NCBI RefSeq assembly: GCF_030127105.1
Contig: NZ_CP126161.1
Span: forward strand, 3,465,923-3,529,922
Reading direction: 5' to 3'
DNA: 64,000 nt
DNA from: Haloarcula pelagica
GTDB taxonomy: Archaea > Halobacteriota > Halobacteria > Halobacteriales > Haloarculaceae
Positions 54,819-64,000 of the stretch are shown here, in pieces. The translations under genes were made by a program, and so were the position numbers. A model generated the notes under the pieces. The model did not search any database. It saw only the letters and a program-made list of their open reading frames with translations, and was not told the origin of the DNA. The first letter of the stretch is position 1. Each line of letters begins with the position of its first letter.

Positions 54819-57653
54819 GTGACACGACTCGTGCAACTTCGCGGCGTCGTCGTCGAGGTGGCCGAGCCGAAAACCGTCAGCACTCAGTACGGCGAGAGCG
54901 ATCTCTGTGAGGTGACCGTTCGCCCGGAACAGGGAGCCGGCGAGCCGACCACGGTGACCCTGTGGGGCAAGTGGACCGAGACCGCCGAGTATCTCGACGC
55001 CGGGATGGAGCTCGCGGTCTACGACGCCGACGAGCGCCAGTACCAGGGCGAGACACAGTACTCGGTCGGCGGCGACGCCAGCGTCGTCGTCGAACCCGAC
55101 TTCCTGGTCGACGTGACCGACATCCGGGCGTGGGTCCAGTGCCCCCGGATGTACTACCTGCGGAAACTCGACGGGGCCGAACTGGCCTACCCGCTCGTCA
55201 AGGGGACCGTCGTCCACGAGGTGTTCGGCGACCTGCTCCGCGGCCGGGACCTGGAGGCGGCGATCGAGGAGCAGGTCGAAGCGGCCGGACTCGATATCGG
55301 CCTGCTGGGTCGCGAGGCCGCGGAAGTCGCCGGCGACGTGCGCGACCACGCGGCGGCCATCGAGGGGTGGCTGAACCAGGGCACCCTGACCGAACGCGAC
55401 GAGTGGCGCTCGGAGATGACGCTCATCTCCGAACGCTACGGGATGAAAGGGCGGGCCGACGCCGTCCGTCGGGGGATGCCCGTCGAGTTGAAGACCGGCA
55501 AGAACACCAAGCGGGAGCCGCGCTTCCAGGACAAGATCCAGGCGACCGCCTACGCCCTGATGCTGGGCGAGCGGGCCGCCAGTACGCTTGCCGCGAGCGA
55601 CGTGATGGCCGACGGCGGTGCGACCAGCCCGCTGGCGGCCGCGCCCGATACCGGGACCCTGCTGTACACGAAAAACGCCGCCGTCGACCGGAACGAAGAG
55701 AGCGGCGACCTCTCGCCGGCGAAAGAGTTCTCGATCGGCACCGGACTGCTCCAGTACGTGGTCCGCACCCGCAACGAGATCGCGGCGATGGAACACGACG
55801 CCGGCGTCCCGACGGGCTACGAGGGCAACGCGAAGTGCGAGTACTGTTTCGAACAGGACACCTGTATGGCCGTCTCCGGCCGCCTCGACCAGGAATCGAA
55901 GGCGGGCCAGGTGGGCGTGGCGATCCCGGAGGAGGAACGGGAGTACTTCGAACGGTTCTACGAGGCCATCGAGGCCGAACGCCGGGCTGTCCACCGCGAG
56001 TACGCCAAACTCTGGGAGCAGACGCCCGAGGAACGGGCCGACGACGACCGGGCGCTGGTCGACCTGGAACCGCTGGGTCGGCGCGAACTCGACGGCGGGC
56101 GCTGGGAACTGCGCGCCCGCGGGACCGGCGCCGTCTCGAAGATCCGCGAGGGCGACCTCGTGCTCGCCAGCGACGGCCACCCGATCACTGGTGACGCGGA
56201 ACTGGCCCGCGTCGAGCGCATCGGCGGTGACGACACCGATGGCGTCGACGGCGGCCGCGAGATCGTCGTCACCGCCGACGAACCCCTCTCTGTGCGCCGG
56301 CTGGATGTCTACCCGTCGGAACTGACGACCGACCGGCTCCAGAACGCGCTCCACGACGCCCTGTTGACCCAGTCGCCCGAACAGAAGGACGTGCTCTTCG
56401 GCCGTCGCGCCCCCGAGTTCGACGAGCCAGCGGAGACGTTCATCGACAACAACGCGGCGCAGGACGCCGCCGTCAGCCGCGCCCTCGGCGCCGAGGACTT
56501 CGCGCTCGTCCACGGCCCGCCCGGAACCGGCAAGACCTACACGCTCGCCCGGATGGTCCGGGCGCTGATCGACCGCGGTGACCGAGTCCTGCTGTCGGCG
56601 TTTACGAACCGTGCCGTCGACAACGCGATCGAAGCGCTGGAGGAGCAGGGCTACACCGACATCGTCCGCGTCGGCACCGAGAGCGGCGTCCGCGAGGACA
56701 TGCAGAAATATCGGCTCGAACAGTCGGGCGATCCCGGAGTGTGCAAGCGAACTCCAGACCGCACAGGTCGTCGCCGCGACGACGGCGACCTGTGGCTCGA
56801 CGGCGATAGCGAGCCAGTCGTTCGACACCGTCGTCGTCGACGAGGCCGGCCAGTTGACCGAGCCCGGCACGCTGGCGGCGACGACGCTCGGCGATCGGTT
56901 CGTCCTCGTGGGCGACCACCAGCAGCTCCCGCCGGTCGTCCAGTCCGAGGACGAGACGCTCACGCGGTCGCTGTTCGAGCGCCTCATCGACGCCCACCCC
57001 GAGGCCGGCGTCATGCTCGACAAGCAGTACCGGATGGCACAGCACATCCAGGCCTTTGCCTCTCGGGAGTTCTATGACGGGGCGTTACGACCCGCAAGCG
57101 GTGCGGTGGCGGCCCAGCGGATCGACGACCTCGACGGCGTGTCGACCGAGACACTCCCCGCGAACCTCCGCGACCGCGTCTCGTTCGTCGACCCCGACGG
57201 CGCTCGCACCGGGAACACGAACCCAACGGAGGCAGACGCCGTCGCCGACGTGGTCCGGGCCTACCGCGAGGCCGGCGTCGACGCCGGCGATATCGGGGTC
57301 ATCGCCCCTTCCGCGCACAGGTCGCGGAACTGAACCGGCGGCTCCCGGAGGTGGCTGTCGACACCGTCGACCGGTTCCAGGGCTCCAGCAAAGAGGTCAT
57401 CGTCGTCTCCTTCGTCGCGACGGGCAGTCTGGAGGGGCCGCTGTTCGAGGACTACCGCCGCATCAACGTCGCGCTCACCCGGGCGAAGAAAGCCCTCGTG
57501 CTGGTCGGCGACCGGGACGCGCTCGCCACCGACGCGGTGTACGGACGGATGGTCGAGTGGGCAGCGGGTGAGAGCGGCCGCACCACGCCCGGGGTGTATC
57601 GACGCCGAACGGACCTGGTACACAAGTGGTTTTTACTGCCGGGATTCACATGA
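54819..57653 (+). CDS. Dna2-like nuclease-helicase (Cas4-type RecB domain plus SF1 helicase), two frameshifts
   Basis: About 944 residues. N-terminal OB-like part (residues 1-100); Cas4/RecB-type nuclease with 'WVQCPRMYYLRKLDGAE', 'GTVVHEVFGDLLRGRD', 'GRADAVRRGMPVELKTGKNT' (E-x-K) and 'CEYCFEQDTC' (iron-sulfur cysteines with the first C); SF1 helicase with '[20 protein letters not shown]', 'VVVDEAGQLTEPGTL', 'LVGDHQQLPPVVQ', 'DKQYRMAQHIQAFA' and 'TVDRFQGSSKEVIVVSFVAT'. A gained base near 56735 and a lost C near 57307 shift the frame. This is the archaeal Dna2 plan, involved in replication and recombination. GTG at 54819 or 54831. Confidence 0.88.
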
Positions 57654-59418
57654 GATACTCAATGGACGGTCCGGAGCCCGACCGAAACCCGTCGGACACC
57701 GCCGATTGGGCCACCCGCATCGACGACGAGGCCGACGTACTCCCGCCGGACGACGACTCGCCGGACGCGGGCCGTGACCAGCCTGACGAGGCGGTCGAGC
57801 AGTTCGATCCGGTCACGGAGCCGCCGCCAGACCCGCAACGCACGGTCGTCGAGGACCTGACGGCCTACTTCGAGGCGTACGACGGCGATTTCGCCCCCGC
57901 CCCGTCGCTCTCGTTCCTGGAATCGGAGTTCTTCGATTTCGACTATCGTGAAGGGGTCGAGGAGATCGACCGGTACTGGGTGGACGAACCCTTCGCCTAC
58001 GTCGCGATCCTCGACGACGGCGGCGACATCGGGTATCACGTCGTCGAACCGACGCTCTCGGAGTTCGAGCGGTACGTTCGCGAGGATATCATGGTCGACC
58101 TCCGTGACGTGTTGATGCACGTCCGCCCCGACGAGAGCGACCGGAAGGAACGGCTGACGGGGGAGCTGGATACGCTGTTGAGCCGGTACGCACGGGAGGC
58201 AAAACCCGGCTCACTGCACAAGATCCGGTACTACATCGAGCGGGACCTGCTGGGCTACGACCGGATCACCCCCCTGCTGGCCGACCGGAACCTCGAAGAC
58301 ATCTCGTGTGACGGGACGGACGTGCCGGTGTACGTCTACCACCGGGAGTACCGCGATATGCGGACGAACGTCTCGTTCTCGGCCGACCGGCTGAACTCGC
58401 TCGTGGTCCGACTGGCCCAGCGGTCGGACAAACACATCTCCGTGGCCGACCCGATGGTCGACGCCAGCCTCCCCAACGGCTCGCGCATCCAGTTGACCCT
58501 GGGGACGGAGGTCAGCTCCCGGGGGTCGAACTTCACGATCCGGCAGTTCTCGGACGTGCCGCTGACGCCGATCGATCTGATCCAGTTCGGGACCTTCTCG
58601 GTCGAGACGATGACGTACTTCTGGATGGCGATCCAGAACAACCTCTCGCTTTTGTTCGCCGGCGGGACGGCCTCCGGGAAGACGACCTCGCTGAACGCCA
58701 TCTCGATGTTCATCCCCGAGAAGAACAAGGTCATCTCGATCGAGGACACCCGCGAGATCACGCTCCCCCACGAGAACTGGATCCAGAGCGTCACCCGGGA
58801 GGGCCAGGCCTCCGGTAGCGGCGACATCGGGATGTACAAACTGCTCCAGGCCGCCTTGCGCCAGCGCCCGGAGTACCTGCTTGTCGGCGAGATCCGGACC
58901 GAACGACAGGTGGCGCTCGCTTTCTTCCAGGCGATGGCGACCGGCCACGCCGCCTACACCACCATGCACGCCGATTCGACGGAGACTGTCCTCTCACGCT
59001 TGCAGAACCCACCGCTGTCGGTCCCCGAACAGATGGTGCGAAGCTGGATATCGCGGCGATCCAGCAGCAACTGTTCGTCGGGGACCGCCGTGTGCGGCGC
59101 AACGTCGGCATCTCGGAACTCGAACGGGGCGACGAGGGGTCGACGGGCGTCCGTGACATCTACGAGTGGAACCCCGCGACCGACGGCTTCGAGGGGGCAC
59201 AGCGGTCCAAGAAGCTCCGGGAGATCATGTACCGGAACGGCTGGGACGAACAGCGCCTCCAGTTGGAACTCTCGCGACGGGAGCGACTGCTGCGATACAT
59301 GGTCGAGCGGGACATCGCCGACTACGAGTCCTTCCAGGCGATCGTCTGGGAGTACGACCGGAACCCCGAGGACGTGATCGAACTGCTGGACCGGGGCCGC
59401 CTGGAGCAACTGATCTGA
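57650..59418 (+). CDS. Type II/IV secretion-type ATPase (PilB/VirB11-like), frameshifted near 59037
   Basis: About 589 residues. Acidic N-terminal part, N2 domain ('IDRYWVDEPFAYVAILDDGG'), then the ATPase with Walker A 'FAGGTASGKTTSLNAISMFI', Asp box 'ISIEDTREITLPHENWI', Walker B 'YLLVGEIRTERQVALAFFQA' and His box 'GHAAYTTMHADSTETVLSRL'. After 'VPEQMV' a base is lost near 59037; the next frame continues 'AKLDIAAIQQQLFVG' and 'ELLDRGRLEQLI'. It powers assembly of type IV pili or related appendages. ATG 57650 overlaps the helicase stop (ATGA); it precedes the platform gene by 2 bases. Confidence 0.88.
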
Positions 59419-59420
59419 CG

Positions 59421-61381
59421 ATGGCGACCACGGAACAGTCCGAGACCCAGCGGTGGCTCGTCCGAAAGACGGCCTGGCTCTACGAGCCGCTCAGGCGCTT
59501 TTTCGCGACGCGGACGGACCGGCACCTCGGGCTCCGGGAGCAGCTCAACGCGGCTCGGATGCCGGTGACCGTCGAGGCGTATCTCGCCAGGTCGGCGGTT
59601 CTGGCGATCATCACGGGTGTTCTCGGGGCCGGGATCGGGCTGGCGATCAGCTGGTGGGCGGCCACGACCGGCGTGCTGTCGACGCTGTCCGGGGTCTCGG
59701 GGACCGGAGCACTGGGGCGGTTCGTCAGCGACAACCGGACGCTCGTGGTCAGTCTCGTCCTTCCGGTGGTGTCGGGGACGCTGCTTGCCGTCGGGACCTG
59801 GTACGTCCGGTACTACCTGCCCAGTCAGCGAGCGACGGCCAGGGCGCGGCGGCTCGCGCTCGTCTACCCCTCCGGCGTGACCTACATGTACGCGCTCTCC
59901 CGGGGCGGGCTAGACATCGTCGAGATCCTCCGCCGACTCGCCGAGGACGAGGAGACCTACGGCGAGGTCGCCCGGGAGGCCGCGCTCGTGACGAACCAGA
60001 TGGACTACCTCGGCAGGGACTTCCTCCAGGCGCTCCGGGAGGCCAGCGAGGTGACGCCGTCGCCCCTGCTCAGTGACTTCTTCAGCGACTTGCTGAGTAT
60101 CGTCGAGTCCGGGGATCGGTCGACTCGTTCCTCGCGGATCAGCGCGAGGACGCTATACAGGACGCGCGCTCGGTGCAGGCGGAGTATCTGGAACGGGTCG
60201 AACTGTTCGCGGAGGTGTACGTCACACTGTTGATCGCCGGCCCGCTGTTCGTCCTCATCCTGCTGATGGTCATCGGAATCACCGGTACGTCGACGCTGCG
60301 GGAGGTAAACGCCATCGTCTACGTCGGTATCCCGCTGGGGTCGACGCTGGCGATCCTCGTCCTCGACCAGTTGGGCGCGCCGTTCCGGCAGCGCACGCTC
60401 GCGGCCACCGAGCCGATCCTGGAGCCGCCGACCGTTCCGGACGACCAGGCCGCGAAGGCCTACGCGAAGCGGAAACGTCGGGCGCAGTTGCTCGACACGC
60501 TCACCCATCCGTGGCGGCTGTTCCTCGACCGGCCGCCTCACGTCCTCACGTTGTCGGTCCCGCTCGCCGCCGCGGTGGTCGGTGCCCTCGTCGCCGGTGA
60601 CCTCGCCTCGGTCGGCCTGTCGGCGCTATTCGACACGCCGCTGCGAACGACGGTTCTGCTGATCGTCGTGCCGCTGTTCGTCGCGCTCGTCCCGCTGGCA
60701 GCGTTCCAGGAACTCCGGCAGCGACGCCTCGATACGATCCGGCGCCGGTTCCCGAACGTCCTCTCGTCGTGGGCCAGTGCCAACCGGATGGGGTTGCGGC
60801 CCTCGGAGGCACTCCGTCTGGCGAGCGAGCGGGCCGACACGGCCCTCTCGGCGGAGATGCGCCGGGTGAACGATGAGACGGAGTGGTTCGACGACCTCCG
60901 TGGGGCGCTGTTACGTCTCGCTCGCCGGTCCCGGACCAGGATCGTCACGCGGACGCTACGGCTCATCGTCGAGGCCGACGAAGCCAGCGGGAACCTCGAC
61001 GAGACACTGTCGGTCGCCGCCGAGGACGCTCGGATGCAGCGCGAACTCGAACGGGCGCGGACCCGGGAGCTATCCTCGTACGTCGTCGCCGCGCTCGTCT
61101 CCTTTTTCGTCTATCTGGCCATCCTCCTGTTGATCAACGAGTTCTACTTCGAGCAGGCGGTCGCGGTGGGCCAGCAGGCGACTACGGACGCGGAACTGCC
61201 GGTGAGTCTCCAGTCGATCGACACGGCAGGGTTCAAACTCGCCTTCATCCACTCGTCGCTGGTGCAGGCTCTGTTTATCGGGCTCGTGGCCGGAAAGCTA
61301 TCGAGCGGGCGAGTCCTGGCGGGTCTCAAGTACAGTCTCGGACTGATGATCGTGACGGTCGTCGCGTTCGGGGTGGTCTGA
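59421..61381 (+). CDS. TadC/PilC-like membrane platform protein (two T2SSF domains), frameshifted near 60116
   Basis: About 653 residues. First half 'GVTYMYALSRGGLDIVEILR' and 'YGEVAREAALVTNQMDYLGR' belong to a T2SSF domain. A base is lost in a GGG run near 60116 between 'SIVESGDR' and 'VDSFLADQREDAIQDARSVQ'. The second half has four more helices and a second T2SSF domain ('SERADTALSAEMRRVNDETE', 'TLRLIVEADEASGNLDETLS'). Duplicate domains in one chain are typical of archaeal PilC. It follows the ATPase by 2 bases and precedes the surface protein gene by one base. Confidence 0.88.
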
Positions 61382-61382
61382 C

Positions 61383-63502
61383 GTGAACGGGCACTCGCTG
61401 TGCGACGACGGTCGCGGCCAGTCGGCCGTCATCGGATTCGTCCTGATGTTCGGCCTGTTGATCCTCCTGATGAGCGTCCTCCAGGTGAGCGCCGTTCCCG
61501 CCTGGAACCAGGGTGAGGAGTTCGCTCACAGCCAGCAGGTCCGCAGCGAACTCGAACTGTTGCGCGACGACGTGACCACGGCGGCCGCGACCGGGCGGGT
61601 GACCTCCGAGTCGGTCACGCTCGGGCTCCGGTACCCGAGACGCCCCTTCCTGCTCAACCCCGCCGATCCGGCGGGTCGGCTCAACACGACGACCCCGGGA
61701 GCCGTCGAACTGGAGAACCTCACGGCCAGCGGCGAGACGGGCGACTACTGGGCCGGTGGGACACAGCGGTTCGAGACGCGCCACCTCGTCTACCGGCCGC
61801 AGTACAACGAGTACGACAACGCGCCGACGACGGTGCTGGAGAACAGTGTCCTCTACGACCGCTACGGGGAGCGGGCTCGTCCGCTGACATCGGAACGAGT
61901 GGTCGCCGGACGGCGAATCACGCTCGTGATGCTGAACGGCTCGCTGTCGCGGAGCGCGACGACCGCAACGGACATCGAACTGACGCCGGTCAGCGCGCCC
62001 GAGCAGGTGACCAGTGTCGAGGGCGACGGACCGGTCCGGCTCCGACTGCCGACTCGACTCGACAGAGAGGCGTGGAACGAACTCCTTCGCGACGAGTTCG
62101 TCCGGAACGGGGCCACGTCCACGACAACGTCACGGTCACATCGGGGTCGCCGTACGATACGGTCACGATCACACTCGAACGCAACCAGACGTACGATCTG
62201 CGGATGGCGAGAGTCGACATCGGCGAGCAGTCGACTCAGGCCCCGGCTCACTACATCACTGCCGACGAGAGCGGGCTGGCGACCCTGTCGAGTGGCCGCT
62301 CACAGCGGGTCGTCTTCGAGGTCAGGGACCGGTTCAACAACCCTGTCAGCGGTGTCCGGGTGAACGCGACCGTCGGAACCAACGGGAGCGTCTCGCCGGT
62401 CGATCCGGTGACGGACCGGCAGGGACACGCCACCTTCCGCTACACCGCGTCGACGCCGGGAACGGCACGGATCGACGGGACTTTGGGGACGAGTCCCGGG
62501 GCGCTTGAGACCGCGACGGTCCGTGTCGACGTGGCCGGCGGCGCGACGACCACCGGGAGTGTGGACGGCGAAGGGCCGCTCGTGACCGGCATCGACACGT
62601 CGGCCACGACCGCCAGTGGGCAGTCGATCCCACGGGGTGAGACCACGAACCTGACGGCGACGGCCACGGACTTCCAGCGCGGCGGGGTCGACATCTACGC
62701 GGTCGAGTGGTGGTCCGACAGGGCCACGCCCGGCGGCGGCCCCGGCAGCGGGTTCGCGTTTGCGCCGGCCGACGGGGAGTACGACAGCGTCGACGAAACC
62801 GTCACCGCCCCAGTCGACACGACCGGCTGGGACACGGGGACGCACAACCTCTCTGTTCGCGCTCGGGACGCCAACGGGAACTGGGGGCCTGTCGAGTCGT
62901 ACACGGTCGTCGTCACGGCCGGCAGTACCGACCCGCCGGGCGCGCTGGCCTACGACGACGAGAACGAGAACGGCCGGTACGACAGCGGGGAGACGACCTA
63001 TACGCGATCCCAGTTGGAGAGCGGCCTCGACGACGACCGCGTGAACCTCGTCGTCCCGGCCGACGTGGGCAGCTTGAACCTCCGCGGCGGCGAGCTGAGA
63101 ACCCGGAGCATGGTCATCCGAGCCGAGATCGACACCAGGGGTGGCGACGTGAAACTGACCGCCGAGCGGACAGTCGACATCGCCGGGACGACGGTACTCG
63201 CGCGTGGCGGGAACATCGAACTCACGGCGGGCGAGGGCGGGTCCGGCCGACTGATCGCCACCGGGGCGACGATAGACACCAACCGGGACATCGTGTTGCG
63301 GTCCGACGGCGATATCTCCCTCGATGGTGCGACGGTCAGTGCCGGTCGCGGTGCCGACATCGAAGTCGACCTGGGCACGGGGCGCGCGACGCTGTTCGTC
63401 GGCGGGGCGAGGATCGTAGACAGCGACGACACAATCGACTACGAACCCGCGGACGCTTCGGTCGATGGTAGTCCCACGAGCGGCCGCGTCGAGAGCGACT
63501 GA
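61383..63502 (+). CDS. Pilin-signal surface protein with Ig-like domain (DUF7289 type), frameshifted near 62113
   Basis: About 706 residues. GTG start, then 'DDGRGQSAVIGFVLMFGLLI' resembles archaeal pilin signal sequences (charged cluster, S-A-V-I-G, hydrophobic helix). A G is lost in a GGGGG-type run near 62113; the next frame goes 'HVHDNVTVTSGSPYDTVTIT'. A Big_1-like Ig domain follows ('VVFEVRDRFNNPVSGVRVNA', 'GHATFRYTASTPGTARIDGT'), then Thr/Gly-rich strands and a C-terminal beta-helix-like repeat of 'G-x-I-x-L' type. Co-transcribed with the ATPase and platform, it is a candidate appendage-linked adhesin. Confidence 0.75.
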
Positions 63503-63563
63503 TCGGCCGGCACGGCCGCCGCTGGCGTGTGGGTTTATGCCCCGCCGACCGTATGCTCGGAGT

Positions 63564-64000
63564 ATGGCCGGGTCGACGGACGTAGCGGCCGAGCACGCTG
63601 AGAGCGGCGACGAGCACGGCGAGCACGAGCATCGGAGTCGGTGGCCGCTCGTCGCCGCCGTCGGGGCGGCCGCCCTCTACTTCGGTGCCGGGTTCTTCTT
63701 CGTCGGCCGGGACTTGCTGCCGACGATACTCCCGACCGTCCTCGCTGCCGTCGGTGCGGTCGGCCTCGTGGCCGGGCTCGCCGGCTGGGCCAACGAGGCG
63801 TTCATCGCGGATTACCGGACCGAACGAGGCACCGAGGGGGGAATCTACACCGGCGGGATGGTCATGTTTCTGGTCTCCGACGTGGCGACGTTCTCGGCGG
63901 GGTTCGTCTACTACGCGTTCATCCGCGTCGGCGCGTAGCCCCCGAGCATCTTCCGGAACTGCTCGGGTCGCTGGTCGTCATCAACACCGCCCTCCTGCTC
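63564..64000 (+). CDS. Cytochrome c oxidase subunit III (start; runs off the window, frameshifted near 63937)
   Basis: The first 125 residues of a heme-copper oxidase subunit III. A His/Glu-rich N-terminus is followed by 'WPLVAAVGAAALYFGAGFFF', 'LVAGLAGWANEAFIADYRTE' and 'VMFLVSDVATFSAGFVYYAF', the typical subunit III helices. At 63936 a TAG appears in frame, but the next frame continues 'EHLPELLGSLVVINTALLL' to the window edge, the usual subunit III text, so one base is missing. A TTTATG box about 29 bases before the ATG at 63564 suggests a leaderless mRNA. Confidence 0.82.

Noticed and set aside
53769..57047. A 1,092-codon open frame on the minus strand
   Set aside because: It lies antisense to the transducer and Dna2-like genes, is rich in Ser/Thr/Arg stretches typical of the complement of GC-rich coding DNA, and shows no domain pattern.
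54819..57653. Cas4-like domain as a sign of a CRISPR-Cas locus
   Set aside because: The domain is fused to an SF1 helicase as in Dna2, no other cas gene is near, and no spaced repeats occur in the window.

Overview
The window is chromosomal DNA of a halophilic archaeon (class Halobacteria). The base composition is strongly GC-rich, the predicted proteins are very acidic, many starts are leaderless with a TATA box 25-30 bases upstream, and typical haloarchaeal families are present: HalX response regulator, HalOD1, aMBF1, LSm next to ribosomal L37e and purF, a tRNA-Trp gene with a guide-RNA-like intron, Cdc48, and archaeal-type pilins. Placement near Haloarcula and relatives is only an impression.

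Layout. 1-7.9 kb: end of hisC, an AK6-type kinase and a CDP-alcohol transferase in an overlapping operon, aMBF1, a HalX regulator, triose-phosphate isomerase, a HerA-like ATPase, DNA polymerase IV. 8.0-17.9 kb: two small DNA-binding regulators diverging from a palindrome, then an alpha-glucan cluster (very long two-module GH15 glucoamylase, GT4/5-type glycosyltransferase, sugar-nucleotide pyrophosphorylase, MalQ). 18.1-25.5 kb: a pilin, then a same-strand run of receiver-only regulator, membrane HEAT protein, family-2 polysaccharide synthase and GAF histidine kinase, divergent from a Tat-exported glycoside hydrolase-like lipoprotein; together these look like a regulated exopolysaccharide module. 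25.5-30.7 kb: an accessory island of lower GC with a decayed IS5-type element, a HalOD1 protein, a broken PIN-type gene, an unknown protein and a REC-PAS-kinase, ending at the 3' end of tRNA-Trp. 30.7-52.9 kb: mostly housekeeping genes (guaB, tRNA-Lys, a TrkA-N/DHH protein, a lipid synthase, cdc48, lsm-rpl37e-purF, M42 peptidase) mixed with small conserved proteins. 53-64 kb: a chemotaxis-type transducer, a Dna2-like nuclease-helicase, a secretion/pilus ATPase and membrane platform with an Ig-like surface protein, and the start of cytochrome oxidase subunit III.

A dominating feature is the number of one- or two-base indels that split otherwise well conserved genes, including cdc48, coxC-like, dna2-like, the pilus ATPase and glucoamylase. 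Most are losses of one base, often in short G or C runs. The simplest reading is uncorrected sequencing or assembly error rather than mass gene death, so such genes are annotated here over their full extent with the break stated. The IS transposase and the PIN-type gene may be truly decayed.
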